From Candidatus Cloacimonadota bacterium (GTDB lineage: Bacteria > Cloacimonadota > Cloacimonadia > Cloacimonadales > Cloacimonadaceae), in contig JAAYWB010000104.1 of assembly GCA_012516855.1 (NCBI GenBank), positions 1-42,097 of the forward strand: DNA of 42,097 nucleotides, in the 5' to 3' direction. This document shows, piece after piece, positions 14,547 to 22,071 of the stretch (the first letter of the stretch is position 1; the number at the start of each line of letters is the position of its first letter). The notes under the pieces are model-generated. The model was not told where the DNA came from. It saw only the letters and a list, made by a program, of their open reading frames with translations, and did not search any database. The translations under genes and the position numbers were made by a program.

Positions 14547-15433
14547 GCCACTTCCTTCCTTCCTCGGATGAATGCCAAGCCTTCGCGGCTTCTCGTGCGA
14601 CCTGTAGGGCCGCGTGGGTTTGTTCGAGTCGTTCGCCTGTTTGCTTCTTGCCTTTGTGAGCAAGGCTTAAAGCCGCACCGACGTGGGGCGGGCGCTTCAC
14701 ACCGCGACGTAGCTCGGTCATCCGAGCTACGTTCTCCATCATTGCCGGATTCGTTTCCCAATTCTTGCGCATGGTCTCGGCAGCAATTCTGCGCCGCTCT
14801 TCCGAGACCGGGAGCTTCTTGTTCCGATACTCATCGAACGCGACCCGCGTCTTCTCAGTGATCGGGCGCCCGCTTGATCCCTCACCGCCGGCCGTCATGT
14901 TGGCAAGCTCAGGATGGTCAGCGATCATCTTCTGTTCAAGCGCGAACGCCGCGTCCTCGTCTTCACAAGGATGGGTCGTCACGATGATGTTCTCCGGACC
15001 ATGCTTCTTGATGATCGAGCGATGATGCGGGTTGCGACCGTGGGTGAAGTTCCACGCGCGCCGTCCCCGACCCTTACCCACATAGAACACGCTACCGTCC
15101 GGCCGCGAGTGCGTGTAAGCGTAGAAAGATTTGCTTTGCGCCATTTCTGAACAACCTCCAAATTGGTGATTTACCTTCAAGGATGGTATCACCAATCTTC
15201 AGGCTATGCAACTCAATGAGTCCGTCAAGTGTGAATACTTTGTGCTCCGGTGTGCCAGTCAATGTGCGCCCGTCGCCAAGGGTTACCGTGATCAGTTCGG
15301 TCGCGCGTTTCACAGGTCCGGCAAAACTCACCAGCGCGCGCCCGGCCGGGGTTACAACCCAATCCCCCTCACGCACTTGCTCGATCGGGACCGTGGCATG
15401 TGTGAGTTTGACCATCGTCCCGGCCACCAAACA
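14322..15433 (-). other. Split-intein/homing endonuclease element interrupting terminase
   Basis: The element runs from the intein Cys1 codon (15431-15433) to the terminal Asn codon (14322-14324), 1,112 bp, so its length itself breaks the reading frame. It contains the intein N-half in frame with terminase, a GIY-YIG gene with its own Shine-Dalgarno site, and the intein C-half in a third frame. Removing it joins TPLHDKN to SNFSDAF and restores a terminase motif of normal spacing. Confidence 0.8.
14323..15144 (-). CDS. Free-standing GIY-YIG homing endonuclease within split terminase
   Basis: A 273-residue protein starting MAQSKSFYAYTHSRPDGS. The GIY-YIG core is FYAYTH, then VFYVGKGRGRRAW. Next come NUMOD3-like segments (SGRPITEKTRVAF and ALSLAHKGKKQTGERLE) and a zinc-finger tail with CQECGRPF and TCDDSC. 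ATG 15144 follows TGGAGGTT by about ten bases. Upstream it overlaps the end of the intein N-half cistron by 53 bases. Downstream its last ~75 codons overlap the intein C-half in another frame, with its stop on the intein's final Asn codon. It is probably the homing enzyme that spreads the split-intein element. Confidence 0.85.
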   Translation of the reverse strand: MAQSKSFYAYTHSRPDGSVFYVGKGRGRRAWNFTHGRNPHHRSIIKKHGPENIIVTTHPCEDEDAAFALEQKMIADHPELANMTAGGEGSSGRPITEKTRVAFDEYRNKKLPVSEERRRIAAETMRKNWETNPAMMENVARMTELRRGVKRPPHVGAALSLAHKGKKQTGERLEQTHAALQVAREAAKAWHSSEEGRKWHEQNGRAVWANLEWVEVICQECGRPFRTPFPTRKKTCDDSCKRAALRRKQGKPVGVRPDRRKPSLLSGKRAVGE

Positions 15434-16642
15434 GTTCTTGTCGTGCAGGGGTGTCAGGCTGAAGCACTGGCGCTTCTTGTCATAGACGAACTGATACCCC
15501 CGCAGCGCGCGCAAGCCCTCGGCGCACTTCTCGTTGTCGAACCAGCATCTCGCCAGCAGCATCCGGGCGGCGTCGATCTGATCCGACTTGGCGAGCTTGG
15601 GCACGATCTTGATGTTCCGCATCCCCAATGATCTGAGGGTTTGCAGCCGGCTGACCCCGGTGCCCAACTCCCGCACATTCGTGTCGTGCGGCATCAGGTG
15701 CGGGCCGAAGTATTTCGCGTAGTCCAGCTTCCTGAGCCAATCGACAAAGTGGCTCAAGGGTTGGCCCGACTCTTCGTAGGCGTCGAGCAAATGCACTTCT
15801 TTCCCCACGGTCTGCGCCGTCCAGATGCTCGTGGTGTCCGACATCCCCAAGTCCCAAGCCGTGATGACCGGGCCGCCGTCGGGTTGCCACGGCACTTTCG
15901 TGATCTGCTTCTGGACAAGGTAGGGCAGCAGGATGCGGCCGGTGACCGTGGCGTTAGGGTCACACAAAAATTCAGCCGCGTAGGCTTCTTCAGTCATGCC
16001 GCGCTTCAGGTCTTCCAATTCTTCAGGCGGCAGGATGCCCGTCTTATCTACGGGGAGAAGTTCGCTGAACCAACCGCTGCCCGGCACGGATGCCTTCTGG
16101 TGCAACTCCCACAGCGGATTGTCGAAACTTTTGACTGTACCTGAGAAGACCGCAAAACCCTGCCTGTCGGCCAATGCCGGACGGATGATTGCGTCCCAAA
16201 CGTATGGTGCGATGTCCTGAAATTCATCGAGCACAACCCCGTCAAGGAACAGGCCACGCAGCTTCTCGGCGTTTTCCGCACCAAGCAGCATGATCGTGCT
16301 GCCCGTCCGATTCACGTTCTTCGGATCAGGTAGGGTAACCGTCAGATTCTGCTCGCTGATCTTGTACCCCGGACACTTGCTCAGAAAGTTCGTGTAGTCT
16401 TTGGCCATTTGCCAAAGAACCGATCTGGCCTGCACTTGGAATGGGCACATAATTGCAAACTGCTGGCGTAACCCGTCGGGCCTTGGATGCAGCGCCCGGA
16501 TGATCAACTCGTTCAGAAGCGCTGTCGATTTACCCAGCCTCCGGTGCGCGATGATCACGGCCCACCGCTCTTTTCTGTTGTGGAACGGAACCATCACATC
16601 GCGCGGCTGATAGGTATATTTGAGTGCTTCCTGCGCGCTCAC
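15092..16642 (-). CDS. Terminase large subunit N-part fused to intein N-half (split TerL, part 1)
   Basis: Residues 1-403 form the terminase ATPase and most of the nuclease. The Walker A variant is AHRRLGKST (32-40), Walker B is VVLDEF (136-141, Asp139/Glu140), and the coupling motif is FSGT. The first nuclease Asp is in AWDLGMSD (near 263). From Cys404 an intein N-half begins: CLVAGTMVKL is block A, and GTPEHKVF is block B with the T-x-x-H. It ends about 113 residues later after LKIGDTILEGK. GTG 16642 is chosen because it overlaps the upstream stop as GTGA, with AGGAAGG ten bases before. The last catalytic motif is missing here and lies in the cistron at 14166-14546. Confidence 0.85.
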   Translation of the reverse strand: MSAQEALKYTYQPRDVMVPFHNRKERWAVIIAHRRLGKSTALLNELIIRALHPRPDGLRQQFAIMCPFQVQARSVLWQMAKDYTNFLSKCPGYKISEQNLTVTLPDPKNVNRTGSTIMLLGAENAEKLRGLFLDGVVLDEFQDIAPYVWDAIIRPALADRQGFAVFSGTVKSFDNPLWELHQKASVPGSGWFSELLPVDKTGILPPEELEDLKRGMTEEAYAAEFLCDPNATVTGRILLPYLVQKQITKVPWQPDGGPVITAWDLGMSDTTSIWTAQTVGKEVHLLDAYEESGQPLSHFVDWLRKLDYAKYFGPHLMPHDTNVRELGTGVSRLQTLRSLGMRNIKIVPKLAKSDQIDAARMLLARCWFDNEKCAEGLRALRGYQFVYDKKRQCFSLTPLHDKNCLVAGTMVKLTHATVPIEQVREGDWVVTPAGRALVSFAGPVKRATELITVTLGDGRTLTGTPEHKVFTLDGLIELHSLKIGDTILEGKSPIWRLFRNGAKQIFLRLHALAAGR

Positions 16643-17544
16643 AGCTTGCACCCCTTCCTGTTCGCAATCTCTTCAGCGCCAACGCCACCTTTTCTGATGT
16701 AGCGATTTACTGTTGCACTGCTGACGCCAAATTTGTCACCAACTTCTTTCAGACTCAAGCCGGAACGCCAAAGTGCGATGGCCAGATCAACATCAAACCT
16801 CGCCCGCCGCGCCTCGTTAGCAGCGTCTTTTGTTGATACCTGCGCGCGCTTCGTCGCACCTTTCGCGGCAACATAGGAAACCCCGGCGCATACTGCTGCG
16901 GCTGATACCGTCATCCCCGAGCGAACAAGGCTCAGGACGGTCGCCTCTTGATCGTCGGTGAGAACACGTCGAGACTTTGCGCCCGCACTCATGCGTTCCT
17001 CTTTGGTGACTCCCAGCGCCCCGAGATGGTCGCCGACCACGGTTGGGTGACAACCAAAATGTCTGGCTATTGCTTGCAGGCGGTGGCCGGCATTGAACAT
17101 CTCCAACATTTCCTTCTTCGCCAAGTCGTCGTAGCGTGAGTTTGCCCCTCCCGCACCGGCCGGGATTCTCATATTGTACTCAGGCTCGGCGATCGCAATA
17201 AAAGCACCTTCTGCCGAAACCAACTCTTCCACCGTGACACGTTCGACCAACACTTCAACTCGCATCCCCGCCCATCCATGCTTGCGTAAAGCGGGATAGA
17301 TCAAGGATGCGTGGTTGCGGTTGCGGTGAGGGTGCATGGCCGCCGACAAGTGTTCGGCTAACCGGGCAACCAACGGGCGCCGGGTCGATCCGATGTAGCG
17401 TTTGCCGTTGGCGAGCGTGAGTTGATAGACCACCATCCGTAGCATAGCTGACGGGTTGTTGTGCATTATCTCAGCCGCAACCAAACAGCCATCCCACTCT
17501 GCGCTACCCAACCGCTTTGCTTTCGATGCAAGGGACTCAGCCAT
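16639..17544 (-). CDS. GIY-YIG homing endonuclease with helix-turn-helix repeats
   Basis: A 301-residue protein. A 36-residue leader (MAESLASKAKRLGSAEWDG) precedes the GIY-YIG core VVYQLTLANGKRYIGSTRRP at about 38-57. The second half holds three helix-turn-helix segments (LQAIARHFGCHPTVVGDHL, VSAAAVCAGVSYVAAKG, and SLKEVGDKFGVSSATVNRYI), a common DNA-binding layout for phage GIY-YIG enzymes. ATG 17544 overlaps the upstream stop. A later Met (17436) begins exactly at the catalytic domain but has no ribosome site. The leader might be a remnant of an older gene fused to the endonuclease. It lies directly before terminase. Confidence 0.8.
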   Translation of the reverse strand: MAESLASKAKRLGSAEWDGCLVAAEIMHNNPSAMLRMVVYQLTLANGKRYIGSTRRPLVARLAEHLSAAMHPHRNRNHASLIYPALRKHGWAGMRVEVLVERVTVEELVSAEGAFIAIAEPEYNMRIPAGAGGANSRYDDLAKKEMLEMFNAGHRLQAIARHFGCHPTVVGDHLGALGVTKEERMSAGAKSRRVLTDDQEATVLSLVRSGMTVSAAAVCAGVSYVAAKGATKRAQVSTKDAANEARRARFDVDLAIALWRSGLSLKEVGDKFGVSSATVNRYIRKGGVGAEEIANRKGCKL

Positions 17545-17875
17545 TGCGCCTCGCGAGACCCAGCGCCACCTGCCTCGCCTGCGTCTGGCTGATGCTGAAC
17601 ATCGCGGCAATGTCCTTGAACTTGACGCCCAACTCGCGCAGTCCCCTGATCTCGATCACCTGCGCGGTGGTCAGCTTGGATAACCCATGCCTCTCGCCCG
17701 ATGCCCGCCCGGGTTGCGACAGCGGCCCGGCCACGTTGGCCCGGGTATCGCCGCGGATGATCTTGCTGATGTTGGTCTGCCTGCATTGGTACAGCTTCGC
17801 AAGCTCGGCCTGCGTGACACCGGAGGCGTAAGCCTCGCGGATTTCAATCACACTTTGGTCACTGATCGTTGTCAT
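17537..17875 (-). CDS. Small protein with two helix-turn-helix motifs
   Basis: A 112-residue protein containing two similar HTH units: VTQAELAKLYQCRQTNISKI and KFKDIAAMFSISQTQARQVA. The linker GERHGLSKLTTAQVIEIR resembles the DNA-binding tail of HNH homing endonucleases, but no nuclease domain is present. Its position just upstream of terminase could suggest a small terminase or a regulator. An HNH-tail derivative is equally plausible. GAGG lies seven bases before ATG 17875. Confidence 0.65.
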   Translation of the reverse strand: MTTISDQSVIEIREAYASGVTQAELAKLYQCRQTNISKIIRGDTRANVAGPLSQPGRASGERHGLSKLTTAQVIEIRGLRELGVKFKDIAAMFSISQTQARQVALGLARRNG

Positions 17876-17884
17876 GGTGTTGCC

Positions 17885-18733
17885 TCACCCTTCGGGTCCA
17901 TAATTTCCACTCTGCCGATCGTACCACATTTCGGCTGCTATGCGCAAAGTGCTCATATGGATTTCGAGGGTATCGTTGTAGTCCTCGGCATATCCGCCCG
18001 CCAGAGTGATGACCGTCGGCACCCCGAGGTTGAGCACCGCCCGATCCCGCTCCATCAACTGCTCCTTGGTGTATGGCCCCATCCCGAGGGGGTCATGCTC
18101 CCAAGCATCGGCGCCGGCCTGATAGATGATCACGTGCGGGTCGAAATCGAACACTTCGGCCTGCAACAGTTCGCCGAACTTCCACACCGGCAGGACGTGC
18201 CGCTGGAAATACCGGACGTTCTTCATCAGGTCGGGCTTCCGGTCCATGATGTCCAGACATCCGTTGCCGGTGTGCGCATCCCCATCGACAATCAGATACC
18301 GCATTTCGGGATTGAGGGCTGGCGCCAACATCAGGAAGTTGAACGTGCAGAACCCGCCGCCGTGGGCATAGCACGCATGGTGCGCCCCGGATGTCAGGCT
18401 GACGGTGATGGCCTCCCTCGCCAGCGCATCATCCGCGGCATCCAGAAAGTTGCCCGCGGTGAGCAGCAGCGCCCGGGCCTGCTCGGGTGTGCTGTGCTTG
18501 CCGAAGCCGTTCGGGGTGACGCCGTTCAGGACATCCATCACATACAGCGGGTCATGGATCATGCTCAACACCCCGGGCAAGACGGCCTCTGGCGTGACCA
18601 CTTCGGTATTCGGGATTGGTTCGTTCTTCAGGCGCTCGAACAGATAGCTCGGCTTCACCGGGCTTTTGCTGTAGCTCTTCGGATCGAAGCACTGCTCGGG
18701 GTGGTAGTAGATGTTCAGGTTGGTGGTGATCAC
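17885..18733 (-). CDS. Histone deacetylase / acetylpolyamine amidohydrolase superfamily protein
   Basis: A 282-residue protein with the full set of deacetylase-fold landmarks. SGAHHACYAHGGGFCTFN carries the tandem active-site His118-His119, and VDGDAHTGNG gives zinc ligands Asp152 and His154. GADAWEHDPLG supplies Asp209 and the family DPLG, and LAGGYAED carries the transition-state Tyr248. In HDACs the ligand motif is D-x-H-H-G, and here the second His is Thr. Members hydrolyse acetyl groups from lysine, polyamines or other amides. The substrate is unknown. GTG 18733 follows AAGGAG. It has its own sigma70 promoter. The length is somewhat short for the family but the core appears complete. Confidence 0.85.
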   Translation of the reverse strand: MITTNLNIYYHPEQCFDPKSYSKSPVKPSYLFERLKNEPIPNTEVVTPEAVLPGVLSMIHDPLYVMDVLNGVTPNGFGKHSTPEQARALLLTAGNFLDAADDALAREAITVSLTSGAHHACYAHGGGFCTFNFLMLAPALNPEMRYLIVDGDAHTGNGCLDIMDRKPDLMKNVRYFQRHVLPVWKFGELLQAEVFDFDPHVIIYQAGADAWEHDPLGMGPYTKEQLMERDRAVLNLGVPTVITLAGGYAEDYNDTLEIHMSTLRIAAEMWYDRQSGNYGPEG

Positions 18734-18761
18734 GGTGAAGGTCTCCTTGAGTTGATGAGTG

Positions 18762-18790
18762 ATAATAACACAACTTCAACCCACTGTCAA
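18762..18790 (-). promoter_or_regulatory. Sigma70 promoter for the deacetylase-like gene
   Basis: On the minus strand, TTGACA (18790-18785), 17 bp ending TGTGT, and TATTAT (18767-18762), 28 bases before the GTG start. It overlaps the last codons of the upstream HNH gene. Confidence 0.85.
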
Positions 18791-19479
18791 GGATGGTGTT
18801 TTTTCCACAATTTCCAACGAGCGTCCGAGGTTATCCTCAGACGATAGTCGCCATGAAACTCCCACCAAAACTGGTATTTGCCGCTGAGAATGTCCTGCTC
18901 GGCAGCAGCAAGGTTGGCGGCCCGACCCTCTTCGGTGTGAATGTAGCGGGGAGTGTATGGTTTGCGCGGCTTCTTCTCTTTTGGTTTTGGCGGCGCCGGC
19001 ATTTCCAAACCGAGTTCCCACGGTTCGCGCGGCTCAGGCTTAATGCGCCGCTTCAACTGTTTTTGTGCCCATATCAAGGTGCGGGAAACCCCATAATGCT
19101 CCGTCAGGGTTTTAACCTTAACACCAAGTGACTGAGCGTAGAGGATGTCCGATACGTCCTGATCGCTTAGCACCATGCTCGAACGCGCAATGCGCCCTTT
19201 CATCGCAGCATCCTGCATGTTCATACGGGCATCTCCGACGAACAAGTGGGCCGGGTTACAGCACGCCGGATTGTCACAATAGTGGAGCACCCATTTGTCC
19301 GGATCGGCCGGGTGAATTCGTGGGATCATCCCGGCAAGGAACGCCGCAACCCTGTGCGCGCTGCGCGCCTTGTTCTCGTGATTGAAGCGACCATACCCCC
19401 TGCTGCACTTATACCCTAGCCACGGCCAACAGGCGTCGGGTCCGCCTGAGCGATCCACCTTGTCGTGAAAGTTTTTCAT
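18787..19479 (-). CDS. HNH homing endonuclease
   Basis: A 230-residue protein. The first 100 residues carry the typical HNH_3-like layout. ACWPWLGYKCSRGYGRF is followed by SAHRVAAFLAG, then VLHYCDNPACCNPAHLFVG and MNMQDAAMKGRIARS, with paired Cys for zinc. An HTH-like segment (VKTLTEHYGVSRTLIWAQ) and a basic Pro/Lys-rich tail follow. It is the first gene of the leftward arm, with a close sigma70 promoter. It is probably a mobile endonuclease placed at the edge of the divergent region. Confidence 0.85.
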   Translation of the reverse strand: MKNFHDKVDRSGGPDACWPWLGYKCSRGYGRFNHENKARSAHRVAAFLAGMIPRIHPADPDKWVLHYCDNPACCNPAHLFVGDARMNMQDAAMKGRIARSSMVLSDQDVSDILYAQSLGVKVKTLTEHYGVSRTLIWAQKQLKRRIKPEPREPWELGLEMPAPPKPKEKKPRKPYTPRYIHTEEGRAANLAAAEQDILSGKYQFWWEFHGDYRLRITSDARWKLWKKHHP

Positions 19480-19512
19480 ACCACTTTTCCTAAATCGGTT
19501 TTGAAAAAATTT

Positions 19513-19541
19513 AATGTATCACTTTTGAATTTTTCTGTCAA
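19513..19541 (-). promoter_or_regulatory. Sigma70 promoter at the head of the leftward arm
   Basis: On the minus strand, TTGACA (19541-19536), 17 bp ending TGA, and TACATT (19518-19513), giving an extended -10. It directs transcription of the HNH gene at 18787-19479. Confidence 0.75.
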
Positions 19542-19810
19542 GCGTGCCCATATCCTAAAACCAGTTCAGGTCCATGTGAGTATGCCCATGAAATATTAGG
19601 CCGACCGCACGCGGGGTGTATGGCAGTCCCGAACCGCGTCAAGCAAAAAGCCCAGCGGGTCCGAACCGAGCAACCTAACCAGCACACATCACAACACATA
19701 AGACCACAAGGCAAGGTGCACAATCAGCACAACACATAGTAATAGAGGCTGGGCATGGCTGGGTCAGGCCGGCATTGCGGGTGGCGTGCATACTGTTTCA
19801 GGCATTGCGG

Positions 19811-19944
19811 CTGCGCCGCTGTCGAGCGTCGAGCGTCGAGCGTCAGGCTGCGCCGCTGTCGAGCGTCGAGCGTCGAGCGTCGAGCGTCAGGCAGGGATTG
19901 AATGGGCTGCGCCGCTGTCAGGCAGGGATTGAATGGGCTGCGCC
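19811..19944. repeat. GTCGAGC heptamer array and associated direct repeats
   Basis: Three GTCGAGC heptamers plus GTCAGGC at 19821-19848 and four plus GTCAGGC at 19858-19892 are each preceded by CTGCGCCGCT. They are followed by two copies of AGGCAGGGATTGAATGGGCT (first copies at about 19889 and 19920). Confidence 0.9.
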
Positions 19945-20153
19945 CCGACCTCAGAAGGCAAACCGAGGTTGAGGGGAGGCAAACTAGGGTCGAGGATACC
20001 CAAGTTGCCGTAAATCGCCGTAATGAGGCAAGTTAAGGGTGGCACGGTTTCCCTCGTGCGCACGTAACACATTAAATAATAATGGTATTATATTTATATA
20101 TATATCGACGGGGTCATCCGTGATAGGTCAAGCCCGCGTGCGGGTGCCATACC

Positions 20154-20250
20154 CTCGGTTTGGGTAAATGGGTGATTTGGGTAGGGTAAGTCTTTGATTC
20201 TAAAGCAATACCCAAACCAGACCGACCTCGGTTTGGGTCTCGGTTTGGGT
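20154..20250. repeat. CTCGGTTTGGGT repeats
   Basis: The 12-mer CTCGGTTTGGGT occurs at 20154, 20227 and 20239 (the last two in tandem), and the inverted 9-mer ACCCAAACC occurs at 20210-20218. A partial CTCGGTTT follows at about 20259. Iteron or operator function is possible. Confidence 0.85.
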
Positions 20251-20269
20251 CTGAGGTTCTCGGTTTCCC

Positions 20270-20298
20270 TTGCGCCCGGACACCATCAGTGTTATAAT
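20270..20298 (+). promoter_or_regulatory. First rightward early promoter
   Basis: TTGCGC (20270-20275), a 17-bp spacer ending TGT, and a perfect TATAAT (20293-20298) with an extended -10, 31 bases before the first rightward gene. Confidence 0.8.
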
Positions 20299-20328
20299 GC
20301 GTGTTCATCAACCTGTGGAGTCAATCGC

Positions 20329-20589
20329 ATGTCACACTTCAAAACCGTAGCGCACAACTTCAACCTTGCGGTCGATAGGATGCACCACAACCTGCACAAG
20401 CATGGCGGATCAGTTACTATCACCTGCGCCATAGAAAGCCGCGAATTCAGCGAGCTTGGCAGTTTGCTGGCGCGGCGCAAGCGCCCCGGCGAGACTGCGT
20501 TAGTCGATGCCTTGCTTAAAGTCAATGGTTTCGCCATCCTGCGCACTCCCGGCGTCAAGGGCTGGAAAATCCATTCACTACGCTTCTGA
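20329..20589 (+). CDS. Early protein of unknown function
   Basis: An 86-residue basic protein starting MSHFKTVAHNFNLAVDRMHH. ATG 20329 is the first Met after the promoter at 20270-20298, with GTGGAG upstream. The middle (LARRKRPGETALVDALLKVN) is helical and the end (GWKIHSLRF) basic. As the first gene of the early arm it may target host functions, but nothing in the sequence identifies it. Confidence 0.6.
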   Translation: MSHFKTVAHNFNLAVDRMHHNLHKHGGSVTITCAIESREFSELGSLLARRKRPGETALVDALLKVNGFAILRTPGVKGWKIHSLRF

Positions 20590-20598
20590 AAATAATAC

Positions 20599-20626
20599 TT
20601 GACAAATCCTTGCAATGGGCTATTAT
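20599..20626 (+). promoter_or_regulatory. Early promoter P1
   Basis: TTGACA (20599-20604), a 16-bp spacer and TATTAT (20621-20626), followed by GCAATCTC. Arms TTGCA (20610) and TGCAA (20626) flank the -10. Confidence 0.85.
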
Positions 20627-20657
20627 GCAATCTCTACCACCCAACCGGAGACCTACC

Positions 20658-20831
20658 ATGACCCCGCAGCAAAACCAGCAGCAACGCATTATTCCCTTGC
20701 TTGACCTTGACCTTGACGAACGTCGCTGGGAAGTTGCCAGCGACGAGGACATCATCCGGCATTGCCGCAATGCCGGCCTGCTTTCCACTGAAACAGACGG
20801 CGGCCGCTTCTTCTCTTTCTCCAACCACTAG
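20658..20831 (+). CDS. Small acidic early protein
   Basis: A 57-residue protein (MTPQQNQQQRIIPLLDLDLD) with the likely HTH-free helical segment SDEDIIRHCRNAGLL. The start ATG 20658 has GGAG upstream and lies just downstream of P1. No family is recognised. Confidence 0.55.
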   Translation: MTPQQNQQQRIIPLLDLDLDERRWEVASDEDIIRHCRNAGLLSTETDGGRFFSFSNH

Positions 20832-20841
20832 GACAACTATC

Positions 20842-21471
20842 ATGACCACTATCAAAACCTTTGCCTGCGAACTGAACATCGGCCTTGCACCTTCTGCCAA
20901 CTTCCCGGATGCACCGGCGACAATCACGGCCGACGTCATCCTTGCCACTATCGGCCGCGCTTGCCGCGTGCTTGATTTCCGGATTGTCACGCTGGAATAC
21001 AAGCAATTCCTGAGCACTACCGAGCCGACCTTGGCCGTCAAGTTGAAGGTCGAAACCTACGGGCCGTTCGGTTTGCGCGACCTCGTTGAGATTGTCGCCG
21101 ATCATACCTGTCAGGATGCCATCGCCGTGCTGCACTGTGACCCCGTTGAGCACGCCGCGCGCTACCGTGCTGGCGAGCTTGACGGCGAGCTTATCGGCAC
21201 CTTCGCCGCAAGCTGGGGCACCTTCAATCCGGAGTATTTCGAGCGTTTCGCTGGCGTGCCTTGCCGCGCCACTGGCGGACATCTGCCGGGGTCGGGTGTG
21301 CAGGCACATTCTGCCGATCCGTACTATGCCCGCCACGGCCTCGTAATGATCTGCCATGAAGCGCGCGGCCGTAGGCTTTGGGAAGCACTGGCGCATGGCC
21401 ATCATGTCATCACCGGGGCCAAGCATGACGCCGTGCGTGCTGCGGCCGTCGGCCTTCTCACTGGCGCATAG
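20842..21471 (+). CDS. Early protein of unknown function
   Basis: A 209-residue protein. ATG 20842 has AGGA upstream. It has an N-terminal mixed domain (LDFRIVTLEYKQFLSTTEP) and a His- and Cys-containing C-terminal part (MICHEARGRRLWEALAHGHH). No catalytic pattern or family is recognised. It is co-transcribed from P1 with the small gene upstream. Confidence 0.65.
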   Translation: MTTIKTFACELNIGLAPSANFPDAPATITADVILATIGRACRVLDFRIVTLEYKQFLSTTEPTLAVKLKVETYGPFGLRDLVEIVADHTCQDAIAVLHCDPVEHAARYRAGELDGELIGTFAASWGTFNPEYFERFAGVPCRATGGHLPGSGVQAHSADPYYARHGLVMICHEARGRRLWEALAHGHHVITGAKHDAVRAAAVGLLTGA

Positions 21472-21546
21472 GTTCCAGCTTCAAAGGGCTTGGCCATCCA
21501 AGCCCTTTGGGGATGTACCCTAACCTGCCATTGAAAGGAAAATGAA

Positions 21547-21840
21547 ATGCCCGTCATCATCACCCCAGCGCACATTAACAACGCACTCGAAACCATCCGC
21601 GACAATCCGGACGGCTATCGTTCCGCACGGCCGCTCCCGACCACCGCCAAGCGCCACGATCAACGCCTGCTCGCTGACGGCCGCAACGCAATCGCCACCG
21701 TGCTGTTTGCGCATGTTCCCAACGTTAGGTGGCACAATCTCACGGCCGCAATTCGTCGCGGTCATCAAGGCGACGCAACTGATTTCGCCGCAATCAATCG
21801 GGCCGGAGCCGTCGCGCTTGGCTACACCTTTTCCAACTGA
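21547..21840 (+). CDS. Small early protein of unknown function
   Basis: A 97-residue protein (MPVIITPAHINNALETIRDN) with a helical middle (LLADGRNAIATVLFAHVP). AAAGGAAAATGA precedes ATG 21547. The preceding 75-bp gap contains the inverted word AAAGGGCTTGG...CCAAGCCCTTT (about 21485-21510), a hairpin that may act as a weak terminator. No family is recognised. Confidence 0.6.
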   Translation: MPVIITPAHINNALETIRDNPDGYRSARPLPTTAKRHDQRLLADGRNAIATVLFAHVPNVRWHNLTAAIRRGHQGDATDFAAINRAGAVALGYTFSN

Positions 21841-21852
21841 GAGGACATCGCA

Positions 21853-22071
21853 ATGAGCAATGCCACTTACGCTGAATTCCTGCGGGGCCAAGGTTTCACG
21901 CCCGAGCGAATCGCCACCATGCTGCACTGCCCTCTGATCGAAACCCAAGGGCTTTTTGCCTTCCGTTGGGTCCATCCGGACACGCATCAAACCGGAGCAT
22001 GGCGCCGCAGCAAGGCGGAAGCACTGCTTGACTGGCACGGCCGCAAGGTCACGGCCTTGATGCACACTTGA
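21853..22071 (+). CDS. Small early protein of unknown function
   Basis: A 72-residue protein starting MSNATYAEFLRGQGFTPERI, with an HTH-like beginning (FTPERIATMLHCPLIETQG) suggestive of DNA binding. GAGGA precedes ATG 21853. Its stop overlaps the -35 of promoter P2. Confidence 0.6.
   Translation: MSNATYAEFLRGQGFTPERIATMLHCPLIETQGLFAFRWVHPDTHQTGAWRRSKAEALLDWHGRKVTALMHT

Larger units (their letters stand above)
19480..20328. other. Divergent non-coding region, candidate origin/control region
   Basis: About 850 bp without a convincing gene lie between the two divergent arms. It holds the leftward promoter, short GC-rich tandem repeats (19811-19944), an AT-rich stretch near 20068-20105 (ATTAAATAATAATGG, then TATTATATTTATATATATAT), CTCGGTTTGGGT repeats (20154-20250) and the first rightward promoter. 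Repeats next to an easily melted stretch between divergent transcription units are typical of phage origins, but no initiator is identified. Confidence 0.6.

Noticed and set aside
14166-15195. Simple sequencing frameshifts in a normal intein-containing terminase
   Set aside because: The GIY-YIG gene has its own start and ribosome site. It also overlaps the intein C-half for about 75 codons, with both frames showing real motifs, which single indels would not produce. It remains an alternative to be tested on reads.
19480-20328. tRNA or small genes in the divergent region
   Set aside because: No cloverleaf-compatible sequence was found, and short open frames lack ribosome sites.
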